From NCBI RefSeq assembly GCF_938045625.1, contig NZ_CALIAV010000105.1:1-22170 (forward strand): a stretch of DNA of 22,170 nt. The letters run 5' to 3'. The first letter of the stretch is position 1; each line of letters opens with the position of its first letter. The notes beneath the pieces were generated by a model that was given only the letters and a program-made list of their open reading frames with translations, ran no database searches and was not told the DNA's origin. A program made the translations under genes and the position numbers. This document shows positions 7,796 through 14,561 of this stretch, piece after piece. Source of the DNA: an uncultured Campylobacter sp. Lineage in GTDB: Bacteria; Campylobacterota; Campylobacteria; Campylobacterales; Campylobacteraceae.

Positions 7796-8278
7796 TTATA
7801 TCCTTGTTTTTGCGTATTCTATGAGGCCGCCGCTTTTTAAAAGCTCTTGCATAAACGGCGGTATCGGGCTAAATTTATACTCTTTGCCACTCGTCAAATT
7901 TACGACCGCGCCGTTATCCACGTCGATTTTTAGCTCGTCGCCCGCGTTTATCTCGTCGGTTTCTTTGATTTCTAGTATCAAAAGCCCAGTGTTAAAGCTG
8001 TTTCTATAAAAAATCCTAGCAAAGCTCTTAGCTATCACAGCGCCGATGCCTGCAGCCTTAAGCGCCAAAGGAGCGTGCTCGCGCGAGCTGCCGCAACCAA
8101 AATTTTCGCCAGCTACGATGACATCGCCCGCAGAGATTTTTTTACTAAACTCGGGGTCTGCGTCCTCCATGATGTGAGTGGCCAAGATTTTTTCGTCGGA
8201 TGTGTTGAGATAGCGCGCGGCTATGATGATGTCGGTGTCGATATTGTCGCCGAATTTCCAGACTTTTGCTTGTTTCAT
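7796..8278 (-). CDS. leuD: 3-isopropylmalate dehydratase small subunit
   Basis: A 160-residue swivel-domain subunit that pairs with the Fe-S large subunit LeuC to isomerise 2-isopropylmalate to 3-isopropylmalate. Visible marks are KFGDNIDTDIIIAARYLNTS, FGCGSSREHAPLALKAAGI and AKSFARIFYRNSFNTGL, typical of the aconitase C-terminal family. The length places it in the short class (about 160-170 residues), often called LeuD/HacB-type, rather than the 200-residue class. LeuC must be encoded elsewhere. AAGGCG lies 5 bases before the ATG. It is the first gene of the leuD-leuB-TPR-CiaD-like-cca run, with a candidate promoter about 30 bases upstream. Confidence 0.94.
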   Translation of the reverse strand: MKQAKVWKFGDNIDTDIIIAARYLNTSDEKILATHIMEDADPEFSKKISAGDVIVAGENFGCGSSREHAPLALKAAGIGAVIAKSFARIFYRNSFNTGLLILEIKETDEINAGDELKIDVDNGAVVNLTSGKEYKFSPIPPFMQELLKSGGLIEYAKTRI

Positions 8279-8583
8279 GATTCGCCTTAAGATTAAATTT
8301 GGGCGATTTTATCCAAAAGAAGCTAAATAAACAATCAAAGTGCGCAGGGTAGCGGTTGGTGCGGGCAAATTTGAGGTTAAATTTAAACGGTTCGGCTCGC
8401 GAGTCAAATTTCAAATTTAGTACAAAAACAAGCGTGACGAGACGAAAACTAGCTGAGTTTTTTGATGCGGAGACTGCGGCTAAATTTAATTTAGAGATTG
8501 GACGAGCTATCGCCGTGCTTGCGAGCCGCTTGCTAGGATACTCGTCCGTAGATTTTTGTTTTTACGTTTCTTTGCGTTAATCG
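8279..8583. other. Gene-free gap of about 300 bases upstream of leuD
   Basis: Apart from the candidate leuD promoter at its left end, I see no gene here. A plus-strand open frame at 8356-8580 starts with TTG, lacks a convincing ribosome site and has no recognisable content. Several TAAATTT/CAAATTT words are present, but no strong hairpin followed by T residues. Confidence 0.5.
8306..8311 (-). promoter_or_regulatory. Candidate -10 box for the leuD operon
   Basis: On the minus strand TTTTGGATAAAATCGCCC ends about 27 bases before the leuD ATG; TAAAAT would be the -10 hexamer, preceded by a T-rich run as in Campylobacter sigma-70 promoters, which often lack a clear -35. Inference from motif only. 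Confidence 0.4.
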
Positions 8584-8670
8584 TTAAAACAAAACCACCG
8601 CTGCCGTTAGACAGCCCCAAAGTACGGCTCCGATAGCCATAGTTACGTGAGTTACTGCAGAATCTTTCAT
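8584..8670 (-). CDS. 28-residue membrane peptide
   Basis: The ORF encodes MKDSAVTHVTMAIGAVLWGC and then LTAAVVLF, a single hydrophobic helix that fills nearly the whole peptide. Support is strong for such a short gene: a near-perfect ribosome site (AAAGGAG, 6 bases before the ATG) and a TATAAT box at 8695-8700 giving a leader of about 18 bases. An upstream in-frame extension to 8790 would run through the promoter and is rejected. The pattern recalls the small subunits (MetS-like or YnhF-like peptides) that accompany larger membrane proteins, but no transporter gene is adjacent, and I do not assign a family. It appears monocistronic. Confidence 0.62.
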   Translation of the reverse strand: MKDSAVTHVTMAIGAVLWGCLTAAVVLF

Positions 8671-8694
8671 CTTTTTCTCCTTTATTTTTGGAAA

Positions 8695-8700
8695 ATTATA
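8695..8700 (-). promoter_or_regulatory. TATAAT -10 box of the 28-residue peptide gene
   Basis: A consensus TATAAT on the minus strand, 25 bases before the ATG, with the ribosome site in between. Immediately upstream lie two tandem AGGACACA words (see the separate entry). Confidence 0.6.
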
Positions 8701-8709
8701 ATGACCTTT

Positions 8710-8728
8710 TGTGTCCTCAATGTGTCCT
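8710..8728. repeat. Two AGGACACA direct repeats, 11-base period, upstream of a promoter
   Basis: On the minus strand AGGACACATTGAGGACACA carries the same 8-mer twice with an 11-base period, about one helical turn, directly upstream (10-30 bases) of the TATAAT box. A related GGTCA follows. This is the layout of an activator or repressor site; the binding protein is unknown. Confidence 0.45.
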
Positions 8729-8882
8729 TTGTATGACTTTTTAAAATTTCGCTTGAGATTTACGCTTATTCCGTCAAATTTCGCGCCCACAAGTAAAATT
8801 TGCCGCGAAATCAGCCGAGCCTGAGAGTCAAATTTACCCGCCGCAAAAGCACAAATTTTCTCAAATTTAGCCGCATTTTACC

Positions 8883-9944
8883 TCAAATTTTACGCGCGCT
8901 TGGGATCATTACGCTCACGGTCGTGCCGCGTCCAGGCTCGCTCTCAAAGCTTATCTCCCCGCCTAAAAGATGAACGATGCGCCGTACGATAGATAGCCCC
9001 AGGCCGCTACCTTTACCCTTGTGCGACTCCTCGCATTGATAAAATTTATCGTAGATTTTTTCTAGCTTTTTTGCCTCGATACCCGCCCCTTCGTCGCTAA
9101 TGCGCACGGTGAGCCGACCGCTCTCTTCGCGGCAGCTCACGCCGATATCGGCGGCTGAATATTTCAGCGCGTTATCCATCAAATTTATCCAAATTTGCGC
9201 TAACATCGAGGCGTTGCTCCGCACAGTTACGGCGACTAGATCCAGATCAAACTCCCGCCCATCGTACTTTTGCATCAGCATCGCCGCAGCCTTTCGTAGC
9301 TGCTCGTCTACTCGCACGTTTTCGTCTAAATTTACGCCCGCCTGGCTATCTAGCCGCGAGAGCAGCAGCATATCCTCGCACAGCCTGCTTAGCGAGTTTG
9401 CCTGCTCTTTTATGAGGTCTAGATACTCGTTTCTGCGCGTCTCGTCCGTCTCGTCCTGAGCGATCTCGCAGTAGCCGCTGATGACGCTTAGAGGCGTTTT
9501 TAGCTCGTGCGAGACGTTTGAGACGAAGTCCTTTTGCATGTAGTCCATTTTTTCCAGCGCCGACGCGGTCAAATTTATATTTGCCGCCAGTTCGTCCAGC
9601 TCGTGAAGGTATTCGCTATCTGCGCCGCGCTTGCAGTTTTTGCGCGCGACCCTAACGGCAAAGTCGCCTCTAGCGATCTTTCCCGCCGCTTGCCTAAAGC
9701 TCTCGACGTATCTTAAAAAATACGCCGTTACGGCATAAAATATCGCTCCGCCCGCGCCCATCACGATCGCGCAAAAGCTAATAATGCCCCAAAACATCCC
9801 AAGCTTTATCTCAAATATCCGCTCGTAAGCCAGTATCGCCGCCGACGCCGCGACGCAAAGCACGCAAAAGACGAAGATAAACATCGCCGCCGTGTAGGTT
9901 TTTAGGCTGATTAGGTATTTTTTCTTATTTTGCGTAGTATTCAT
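8883..9944 (-). CDS. Membrane-bound sensor histidine kinase
   Basis: A 353-residue orthodox histidine kinase. Two membrane helices at about residues 17-40 and 48-74 leave only a loop of about 7 residues outside, so sensing is probably within the membrane or through a partner protein. A HAMP-like linker (about 75-130) leads to the HisKA box SNVSHELKTPLSVISG with phospho-acceptor His146. The ATPase domain has the N box INLMDNALKYS (Asn258), G1 DEGAGI (284-289) and G2 GSGLGLSIV (312-320). The ATG at 9944 (GGAA upstream) overlaps the YD-repeat-like gene by 20 bases, so regulator, secreted protein and kinase form one operon. It should phosphorylate the response regulator encoded at 10800-11474. 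The signal is unknown. Confidence 0.93.
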   Translation of the reverse strand: MNTTQNKKKYLISLKTYTAAMFIFVFCVLCVAASAAILAYERIFEIKLGMFWGIISFCAIVMGAGGAIFYAVTAYFLRYVESFRQAAGKIARGDFAVRVARKNCKRGADSEYLHELDELAANINLTASALEKMDYMQKDFVSNVSHELKTPLSVISGYCEIAQDETDETRRNEYLDLIKEQANSLSRLCEDMLLLSRLDSQAGVNLDENVRVDEQLRKAAAMLMQKYDGREFDLDLVAVTVRSNASMLAQIWINLMDNALKYSAADIGVSCREESGRLTVRISDEGAGIEAKKLEKIYDKFYQCEESHKGKGSGLGLSIVRRIVHLLGGEISFESEPGRGTTVSVMIPSARKI

Positions 9945-10782
9945 ATTTTATTTCCGTTTTTTTATATAGACCGATCTCTTTTATATCGCCGTTTTCATAG
10001 TATTTGTCCGCGGGCTTAAATTTGACCGAGGTTTTACGCGTCAAATTTCCCCGCTCGTCCCTGCTTATATCCTTAAACTGCAAGATTTGCCCTATTTTTG
10101 CCTCAGAGCCGAAGTAATTTACCGACGTATACTCCATCTCGTCGCCGTTTGCGGCGTAGTAATAAACCCATTTTGAGTTCGGGGCTTGCGTGATTTTTTC
10201 ATATTCGCCGTTTGGCTTGTGTTCGTAATTTATCTCTATACCGTTGCGAGGCTCCATATTATTTTCTATCCGCGTTAAAACGCCCTTTTCGTCGTAGACG
10301 TAGCTATCGTCCGTCACTAGCGTCCCGCCAGAATACACCGTCCTAGCGATCATCTTACCATCCTTGCCGTAGGTAATTTTCTCCGTGCGCGGATAAAATT
10401 TATCCCCCACATGCTGTTCTTTGGCCGTCGCGACTAAATTTTCGCCGTCAAATTCGTATTCGTAGAGATAAACGGCGCTATCTTGATATTTTTTGCGGAT
10501 TAGCCCGTCTTTGCCGTATTCAAACAAAACCGAGCCGTTTGGCACGCCGTTTATATGCTCGGTTTCTTGCAGTATATAGCCGTTTTCGTTAAACTCCGTT
10601 CGCTTTACGCGCGTATTTTCTAGCGCGCCGGGGCTGTCTATAGAGTATTCATACTCCGTAGCCGTCATGCTTTTGACCTCGCCTTTTAGCTCTCTTTTGT
10701 TCCAATCGCTTTGCGGTAAAACGGCCGAGTTTAGATAGCAAACCGCCGATGCCGCCGCGAAAATAGCTTTTAAAATTTTCAC
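9925..10782 (-). CDS. Secreted YD/MORN-like beta-repeat protein inside a two-component operon
   Basis: A protein of about 285 residues with a signal peptide (MKILKAIFAAASAVCYLNSA) followed by repeating beta-strand units of the kind Y-x-x-D/N-G-x-(L/I)-x-(R/K), e.g. FNENGYILQETEHINGVPNG, YGKDGLIRKKYQ, YGKDGKMIARTVY, YDEKGVLTRIE and RDERGNLTRKT. Such units occur in YD/RHS-type and MORN-like proteins, but the toxin cores of RHS proteins are absent. I choose the GTG at 10782, because it has GGGGGAG 5 bases upstream and begins the signal peptide directly; a GTG at 10803 overlapping the regulator's stop is the alternative. Sitting between a response regulator and a kinase with almost no periplasmic sensor, it could be an accessory sensor or the system's output; this is inference. 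Confidence 0.75.
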   Translation of the reverse strand: MKILKAIFAAASAVCYLNSAVLPQSDWNKRELKGEVKSMTATEYEYSIDSPGALENTRVKRTEFNENGYILQETEHINGVPNGSVLFEYGKDGLIRKKYQDSAVYLYEYEFDGENLVATAKEQHVGDKFYPRTEKITYGKDGKMIARTVYSGGTLVTDDSYVYDEKGVLTRIENNMEPRNGIEINYEHKPNGEYEKITQAPNSKWVYYYAANGDEMEYTSVNYFGSEAKIGQILQFKDISRDERGNLTRKTSVKFKPADKYYENGDIKEIGLYKKTEIKYEYYAK

Positions 10783-10799
10783 TTTATCTCCCCCGCCCC

Positions 10800-11474
10800 T
10801 CACTCGTAAATTTCACCCTTATAGCCGATGCCGCGCACCGTAGCTATCTCAAAGTCCGTGCAGTTTTCTAGCTTGCGGCGTAGTTTTTTTACGTGCGTAT
10901 CGACCGCGCGCTCGTCGCTGTCCGTGTCGTAGCCCCAGATTTCTTGCATGATTTCAAGACGAGTGAAAATTTTGCCAGGATTTGAGAGCAGTAAAAAGAG
11001 CAAATAAAACTCTTTTGGTGCGAGCTCCACGGCCTCGCCGCCGATTTTTAGGCTAAGAGCCGTATAGTCGAGCTCGGAGTTTTTAAACCTCAGCCGTTTG
11101 CCGCTAGCGATCTTGGCTCGGCGCAAAAGCGCGTTTATGCGTAAAATCAACTCCTTTAAATTTAAAGGCTTGCTCATGTAGTCGTCCGCCCCCGTGACAA
11201 AGCCCTTCTCCATGCCCTCCATGCCGCTTTTTGCCGTTATCATCAGCACCGGCAGCGACTCGTCTAGCAGCTTGATTTGCTTAGTTAGCTCATATCCGCT
11301 AAGACCTGGCATCATGATATCGGTGACGACAAGATCGGCGCGCTCGCTCTCTAGCAGCTTTATAGCCTGCTCTCCGTCAAAAGCCGCAAGCAGAGAAAAG
11401 CCCTCCTGCGCGAGCTTTAGGCAGATTATTTTATTTAAATTTTCATCATCCTCGGCGACTAAAATTTTAAACAT
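10800..11474 (-). CDS. OmpR/PhoB-family response regulator
   Basis: A 224-residue DNA-binding response regulator. The receiver domain (about 1-118) has the acidic pair Asp9-Asp10, the phospho-acceptor Asp52 in VVTDIMMPG, Thr80 and Lys102 (YMSKPLN). The C-terminal winged helix (about 125-222) shows the usual LAPKEFYLLFLLLSNPGKIF, RLEIMQEIWGYD and RAVDTHVKKLRRKL patterns with a final VRGIGYKGE. AAGGAAAG lies 3 bases before the ATG. It is first in the operon and is followed, with overlap or a few bases depending on the start chosen, by the secreted repeat protein and then the kinase. Its targets are unknown; autoregulation is common in the family. Confidence 0.94.
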   Translation of the reverse strand: MFKILVAEDDENLNKIICLKLAQEGFSLLAAFDGEQAIKLLESERADLVVTDIMMPGLSGYELTKQIKLLDESLPVLMITAKSGMEGMEKGFVTGADDYMSKPLNLKELILRINALLRRAKIASGKRLRFKNSELDYTALSLKIGGEAVELAPKEFYLLFLLLSNPGKIFTRLEIMQEIWGYDTDSDERAVDTHVKKLRRKLENCTDFEIATVRGIGYKGEIYE

Positions 11475-11489
11475 TTGCTTTCCTTAAAT

Positions 11490-11535
11490 TTGCCCCAAAT
11501 TTAACGGGCAAGACGATAAATTTTGTCCTATTTTA
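11490..11535 (-). promoter_or_regulatory. Candidate promoter and hairpin in the response-regulator leader
   Basis: On the minus strand a TGATAAAAT sequence (TAAAAT at 11530-11535) could be an extended -10 box. Downstream of it TTGCCC (11506-11511) can pair with GGGCAA (11490-11495) around a 10-base loop, just before the ribosome site. This could terminate the exporter transcript, attenuate the regulator operon, or be chance. Confidence 0.35.
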
Positions 11536-11565
11536 TCAAATTTAACTAGAAATGGGCGGGTAAAT

Positions 11566-12165
11566 TTAGCGAAGCATCATAAAAATGCCGATGACGCAGA
11601 TGATGGCGGCGGTAAAAATCTCCAAAAGTCGCAGGTGGGTTTGCAAAAATTTCTTTAGTATCGCTCCGCCAAGAGCATAGATGCTTAGCGAGCAAAACTC
11701 AATAAAAACGAGCGTAACCGTGATAGAAAGTATGCGCGGCAGGCTAAAAGGATCGTTCGCGTCCAAAAAAGTCGGTAACAAAGCAGAAAGAAAAATCCAC
11801 GCCTTAGGATTTGAGATGCAGACCACGGCGCCGTTTAAAAACATCTGCTTTTTGCTTGGTAGCTGCGAAACCTTCGTGATACTAAGCTGCCCCTTGCTAA
11901 AAAACAGCATAGCACCCAGATATAGCAGATAAAGGCCTGCTATGATGTTTAAAACCTTAAACGCGAAGCCGTAATGCGCCAAAACTGCGCCAACACCGAG
12001 CATACAGCAAATCCCCACGAATGCTAAAGATGTGAGCTGCCCTGCCATCATCGGTAGCGCGCGCACGTAGCCTAGGCTCATGCCGATACTCATCGCGTAG
12101 GTCATGTTGATACCGGGCATCAGGCTGATAGGGAAAAATGTGACGATAAAAAGCAGGTAGTTCAT
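11566..12165 (-). CDS. LysE/RhtB-family amino-acid exporter
   Basis: A 199-residue, highly hydrophobic protein with about six membrane helices. The N-terminal MNYLLFIVTFFPISLMPGIN, with P-G at the end of the first helix, the GMSLGYVRALPMMAGQ segment and the central ISNPKAWIFL motif are typical of the LysE/RhtB family, which exports amino acids (threonine, homoserine, lysine, leucine and others) by proton antiport. The substrate cannot be read from sequence. The ATG at 12165 is preceded by AAGGCGC at proper distance, so an upstream 29-residue extension is rejected. Length is normal. A gap of about 330 bases separates it from the DUF1877 gene; the response-regulator operon starts 91 bases downstream. 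Confidence 0.9.
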   Translation of the reverse strand: MNYLLFIVTFFPISLMPGINMTYAMSIGMSLGYVRALPMMAGQLTSLAFVGICCMLGVGAVLAHYGFAFKVLNIIAGLYLLYLGAMLFFSKGQLSITKVSQLPSKKQMFLNGAVVCISNPKAWIFLSALLPTFLDANDPFSLPRILSITVTLVFIEFCSLSIYALGGAILKKFLQTHLRLLEIFTAAIICVIGIFMMLR

Positions 12166-12498
12166 AAAGCGCCTTAAATTTTGAGGAAATAGTAAATCAA
12201 ATTTTATAAATTTAAGATAAAAAACGGCGGCCAAACGGTGGAAATTTAGCAAAATTTACTTCAGTCGTCGTTTTTGTTTTTGGGTCGAGGCGGAAATTTG
12301 CTTTGTTATGCGCGGGCGCGTAAATTTAGCGGATTTAGCGGCGGCTTTTGCTTGCGTTTTTTGAGGCGCAGAGCGTAAATTTAGCAAATAGCTTCGTAAA
12401 TTTACACTCCGCAAATTTAACTTTATAGATACGGGTTTAAAATTATCCCAAAAGCGGCTCCATCGTCGCCAAGCGCTTAGCGGGATTTGCCGCAAAAT
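12166..12498. other. Gap of about 330 bases rich in TAAATTTA words
   Basis: No gene is convincing here: the one minus-strand open frame (12256-12495) starts with TTG, has no ribosome site, and its basic, Leu-Arg-Ser-rich product reflects the repeated GTAAATTTA(GC) words at about 12320, 12376 and 12395. These words recur throughout the window. The gap should contain the exporter promoter, but I see no clear -10 box. Confidence 0.5.
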
Positions 12499-12990
12499 TT
12501 ACGCTATTACGATCAGCACGCCAAGTCCGTTATCGGCGGCATTTTGATAAAAGCTCAAAAGCTCGTTAAAACGCTCTTTTAGCTCGGCTTTGATATCCTC
12601 AAATTCGCTCTCGTACTCCCATATCTCGGGATAGGTGCCAGCCGCGCCAAATTCTGCGAAATTTACGTTTGCCAAAAGCGCGTCGATATCGGTATCAGAC
12701 ATCGCTTTAGCTACGTCTTTTACGTCATCTGCGTCCACGTAAGATACCGCCTCGCTCCCCTCCTCGCCAGCCATGCCACGTCCAAAAATCGCCCAGCTAA
12801 GCGGATTTGGCGTCGCGAAAATCTCGCCCGCACTCATCGCTTCAAACATATTTTTGCCAGTTAGCGTTTTATGCATCGCGTCCCACATTTTATCTAGGTC
12901 GTATTCGTCCAGCGCGTCGCTGTCGCCGCCGTTTTTGATCGCCTCGATAACGTCTTGCGCATAGGCGTAATAGTGCGCGCTCATTCCCAT
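12499..12990 (-). CDS. DUF1877 (YfbM-like) protein
   Basis: A 163-residue cytoplasmic protein. The start MGMSAHYYAYAQDVIEAIKN, the DLDKMWDAMHKTLTG segment (family pattern: L-D-x-x-x-x-W-D-x-x-H-x-x-L-T-G), PLSWAIFGRG, the VDADDVKDVAKAMSD stretch and the C-terminal 'F-x-x-L-x-x-F-Y-x-x-A-A' helix fit the DUF1877/YfbM family, which has a known fold but no established function. AAGGAG lies 5 bases before the ATG at 12990. It seems to be a single-gene unit with its own promoter. Composition is acidic and resembles its neighbours. Confidence 0.82.
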   Translation of the reverse strand: MGMSAHYYAYAQDVIEAIKNGGDSDALDEYDLDKMWDAMHKTLTGKNMFEAMSAGEIFATPNPLSWAIFGRGMAGEEGSEAVSYVDADDVKDVAKAMSDTDIDALLANVNFAEFGAAGTYPEIWEYESEFEDIKAELKERFNELLSFYQNAADNGLGVLIVIA

Positions 12991-13009
12991 TTTTGCTCCT
13001 TAAATTAAA

Positions 13010-13022
13010 ATAATCGATTATA
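13010..13022 (-). promoter_or_regulatory. Promoter of the DUF1877 gene with a palindrome over the start site
   Basis: On the minus strand TTGGGTATAATC is identical to the rpoD promoter core in this window; TATAAT is at 13017-13022. It overlaps a perfect 12-base palindrome, ATAATCGATTAT (13010-13021), which lies over the -10 edge and probable start site and could be an operator. The ribosome site follows at about 12996-13001. Confidence 0.6.
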
Positions 13023-13202
13023 CCCAACGAAAGATAAAATTTACGCTTGCAATCACCGTTTTTCGCCCGATTTCCGCCACCTAGCGCGGTAAATTTAAAC
13101 GCAAATTTAAGATAAATTCATAACAGTAAAAGCCGCCAAAAAAGGAAATTTATAAAAGAGACGGCGGACCTTAAATTTAGCAAATCCGCCGTAATAGAAA
13201 AC

Positions 13203-13262
13203 AAAGCGAAAGTATCGCGACTAAGCGAGGTGGATTTTGCTTTGCGAATGAGATGGCAAGTT
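13203..13262 (+). repeat. Possible degenerate third copy of the flg leader repeat
   Basis: AAAGCGAAAGTATCGCGACT, then AAGCGAGGTGGATTTTG resembles the flgG and flgF leader repeats (AAGCGGAAG ... GACGAGGCGG-TTTT). Its conceptual translation, SESIATKRGGFCF, parallels SGSDLRIRRGGFYF of the flgG copy. The match fades after about 50 bases, so homology is tentative. Confidence 0.3.
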
Positions 13263-13299
13263 GCCCGTTTTGAACAACCTTGCCTCGATATAAAATAAG

Positions 13300-13418
13300 G
13301 CGGATATATCGTGAGATGATTTTAAATGTTGTGCATAATTTTTCGATTGAGACTAGCCATATAGGCTACAGGTTGAGAAAAATTAAAGCTCATTTAAAAG
13401 CGCTCACGAGATATCCGC
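13300..13418 (-). repeat. Long nested hairpin 3' of ansA (family member 1), probable terminator
   Basis: A 119-base imperfect inverted repeat starting 13 bases beyond the ansA stop. Stems, outside to inside: GCGGATATATCGTGAG with CTCACGAGATATCCGC (16 positions, one mismatch; 13300-13315 and 13403-13418), TTTTAAATG with CATTTAAAA (13320-13328 and 13391-13399), AATTTTTC with GAAAAATT (13337-13344 and 13377-13384), and TAGCC with GGCTA (13354-13358 and 13364-13368) around ATATA. Read on the minus strand it is followed by CTTATTTTATAT, compatible with transcription termination. The core at 13331-13391 is related in sequence to 17177-17239, so this is more than a local terminator. Confidence 0.75.
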
Positions 13419-13431
13419 TCAAACTCAAATT

Positions 13432-14478
13432 TTAGTGAGTTAAAAACAACTCCTGAATCTTAGCCTTATCCGTAGTTTGCGTAAGCGCAAGCATCAAAAG
13501 CACTCTAGCTTTTTGCGCATTTAGGTTGTCGCTAGCCAAAAAGCCGTATTTACCGTCGTCTACCTCACCGTTTAGCGTGGTCTCGCCGCTACCTACGCGT
13601 GAGCCTCGCACGACTACTACGCCGGCTTTAACCGCTTCGCCTAGAGCCTCAAGCGCGCTTGGGAATGGATTTCCGTTACCCATGCCGGCGTTTATGATGC
13701 CTTTAGCTCCGTTTTTGACGGCTAAATTTATAAAATCCGGGTTGTCGTTTGCGTGGCTATAGATGATATCGGCTCTTGGAAGCTCTTTGATCTTTGTGAT
13801 GTCAAATGCCGAATTTACGGTGTGTTTGCGAAGCGGATTCATATAAAATTTGACGTTGCCGTAAAACACCGTGCCGATCTTGCCGCTGTTTGGAGATTTA
13901 AAGGTATCAACTGCAGTAGTATTGCTTTTAGTTACCTCTCGAGCCGCGTGGATCTCGTCGTTCATCACTACCATTACGCCCTTGCCTGCCGCTTCTTTAT
14001 TCATCGCGACGTTTACGGCGTTAAAGATATTTAGGGGGCCGTCCGCGCTTAGCGAGCCGCTGTTTCTCATAGCGCCCACCATTACGATAGGTTTATCGCT
14101 TTTTACGACTAAATTTAGAAAATACGCAGTCTCCTCCATCGTATCAGTTCCGTGCGTGATGACTACGCCGTCGGCCTTGCCGCTAGTTAGCAGTTCGTTT
14201 ACTCTGTTTGCTAGCTTAAACCAAACTTCATTGTTCATCTCTTGAGAGCCGATGTTTGAGATCTGCTCGCCTTTGATGGTTGCTATCTTGTTGATATCAG
14301 GTACCGCAGCGATCAGTTTATCGACCGTAACGGTTCCTGAGGTATAGCTCGTATCAAGAGCCCCCGAGCCGCTGCCGGCTATCGTGCCGCCAGTTGCCAA
14401 AATGTAAATAGTAGGCTTCGCAAAAGCCAAAGTCGCTCCTAAAAGCATGAAAATCACCGCCTTTACTGCAAAACGCAT
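13432..14478 (-). CDS. ansA: Periplasmic type II L-asparaginase
   Basis: A 348-residue enzyme that hydrolyses asparagine (and often glutamine) to aspartate and ammonia. The signal peptide (about residues 1-20, MRFAVKAVIFMLLGATLAFA) places it in the periplasm. Catalytic marks of the family are all present: ILATGGTIAGSG with the nucleophile Thr32, THGTDTMEETAYFL with Thr111-Asp112, and REVTKSNTTAVDTFKS with Lys185. Length is normal. In Campylobacter this enzyme (named ansA or ansB) supports growth on asparagine. AAGGAGC precedes the ATG by 4 bases. A TAAAAT at 14509-14514 is a possible -10 box. The gene stands alone: its 3' side is closed by a long hairpin, and the azl genes lie upstream on the same strand. 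Confidence 0.95.
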   Translation of the reverse strand: MRFAVKAVIFMLLGATLAFAKPTIYILATGGTIAGSGSGALDTSYTSGTVTVDKLIAAVPDINKIATIKGEQISNIGSQEMNNEVWFKLANRVNELLTSGKADGVVITHGTDTMEETAYFLNLVVKSDKPIVMVGAMRNSGSLSADGPLNIFNAVNVAMNKEAAGKGVMVVMNDEIHAAREVTKSNTTAVDTFKSPNSGKIGTVFYGNVKFYMNPLRKHTVNSAFDITKIKELPRADIIYSHANDNPDFINLAVKNGAKGIINAGMGNGNPFPSALEALGEAVKAGVVVVRGSRVGSGETTLNGEVDDGKYGFLASDNLNAQKARVLLMLALTQTTDKAKIQELFLTH

Positions 14479-14508
14479 GTTTGCTCCTTGTATTGAGATG
14501 TTACGAGG

Positions 14509-14514
14509 ATTTTA
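14509..14514 (-). promoter_or_regulatory. Candidate -10 box of ansA
   Basis: TAAAAT on the minus strand in the sequence CGCTAAAATCC, about 30 bases before the ansA start, in a very AT-rich 83-base gap. Weak motif. Confidence 0.33.
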
Positions 14515-14561
14515 GCGTTTATTGCTTAAATTTATTATTAATTCTTAATTTTTATTTTCAG

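Larger units (their letters stand above)
12991..13299. other. Noncoding region between the ansA 3' hairpin and the DUF1877 gene
   Basis: Besides the DUF1877 promoter it holds a perfect 8-bp hairpin, ACGGCGGA (13161-13168) with TCCGCCGT (13185-13192); read on the minus strand it is followed by CTCTTTTAT, so it could be a second terminator for ansA. A GGCAAGTTGCC palindrome lies near 13255. At 13203-13262 (plus) there is a partial match to the flg leader repeat (see separate entry). I see no gene and no known structured RNA. Confidence 0.5.

Noticed and set aside
8356..8580. Open frame of 74 codons on the plus strand
   Set aside because: TTG start, no clear ribosome site, no family features, opposite to all neighbours; treated as chance.
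12256..12495. Open frame of 79 codons on the minus strand
   Set aside because: TTG start without ribosome site; the Leu/Arg/Ser/Lys-rich product only reflects repeated GTAAATTTA words.
13325..13395. 23-codon minus-strand ORF inside the ansA 3' hairpin
   Set aside because: No ribosome site, and the sequence is explained by the hairpin stems.
13300..13418. Integron attC site, IS200/IS605 end or known structured RNA (6S, tmRNA, SRP RNA, RNase P)
   Set aside because: No attC core boxes, no transposase nearby, and none of the conserved cores of these RNAs are visible; a related element occurs after flgF.
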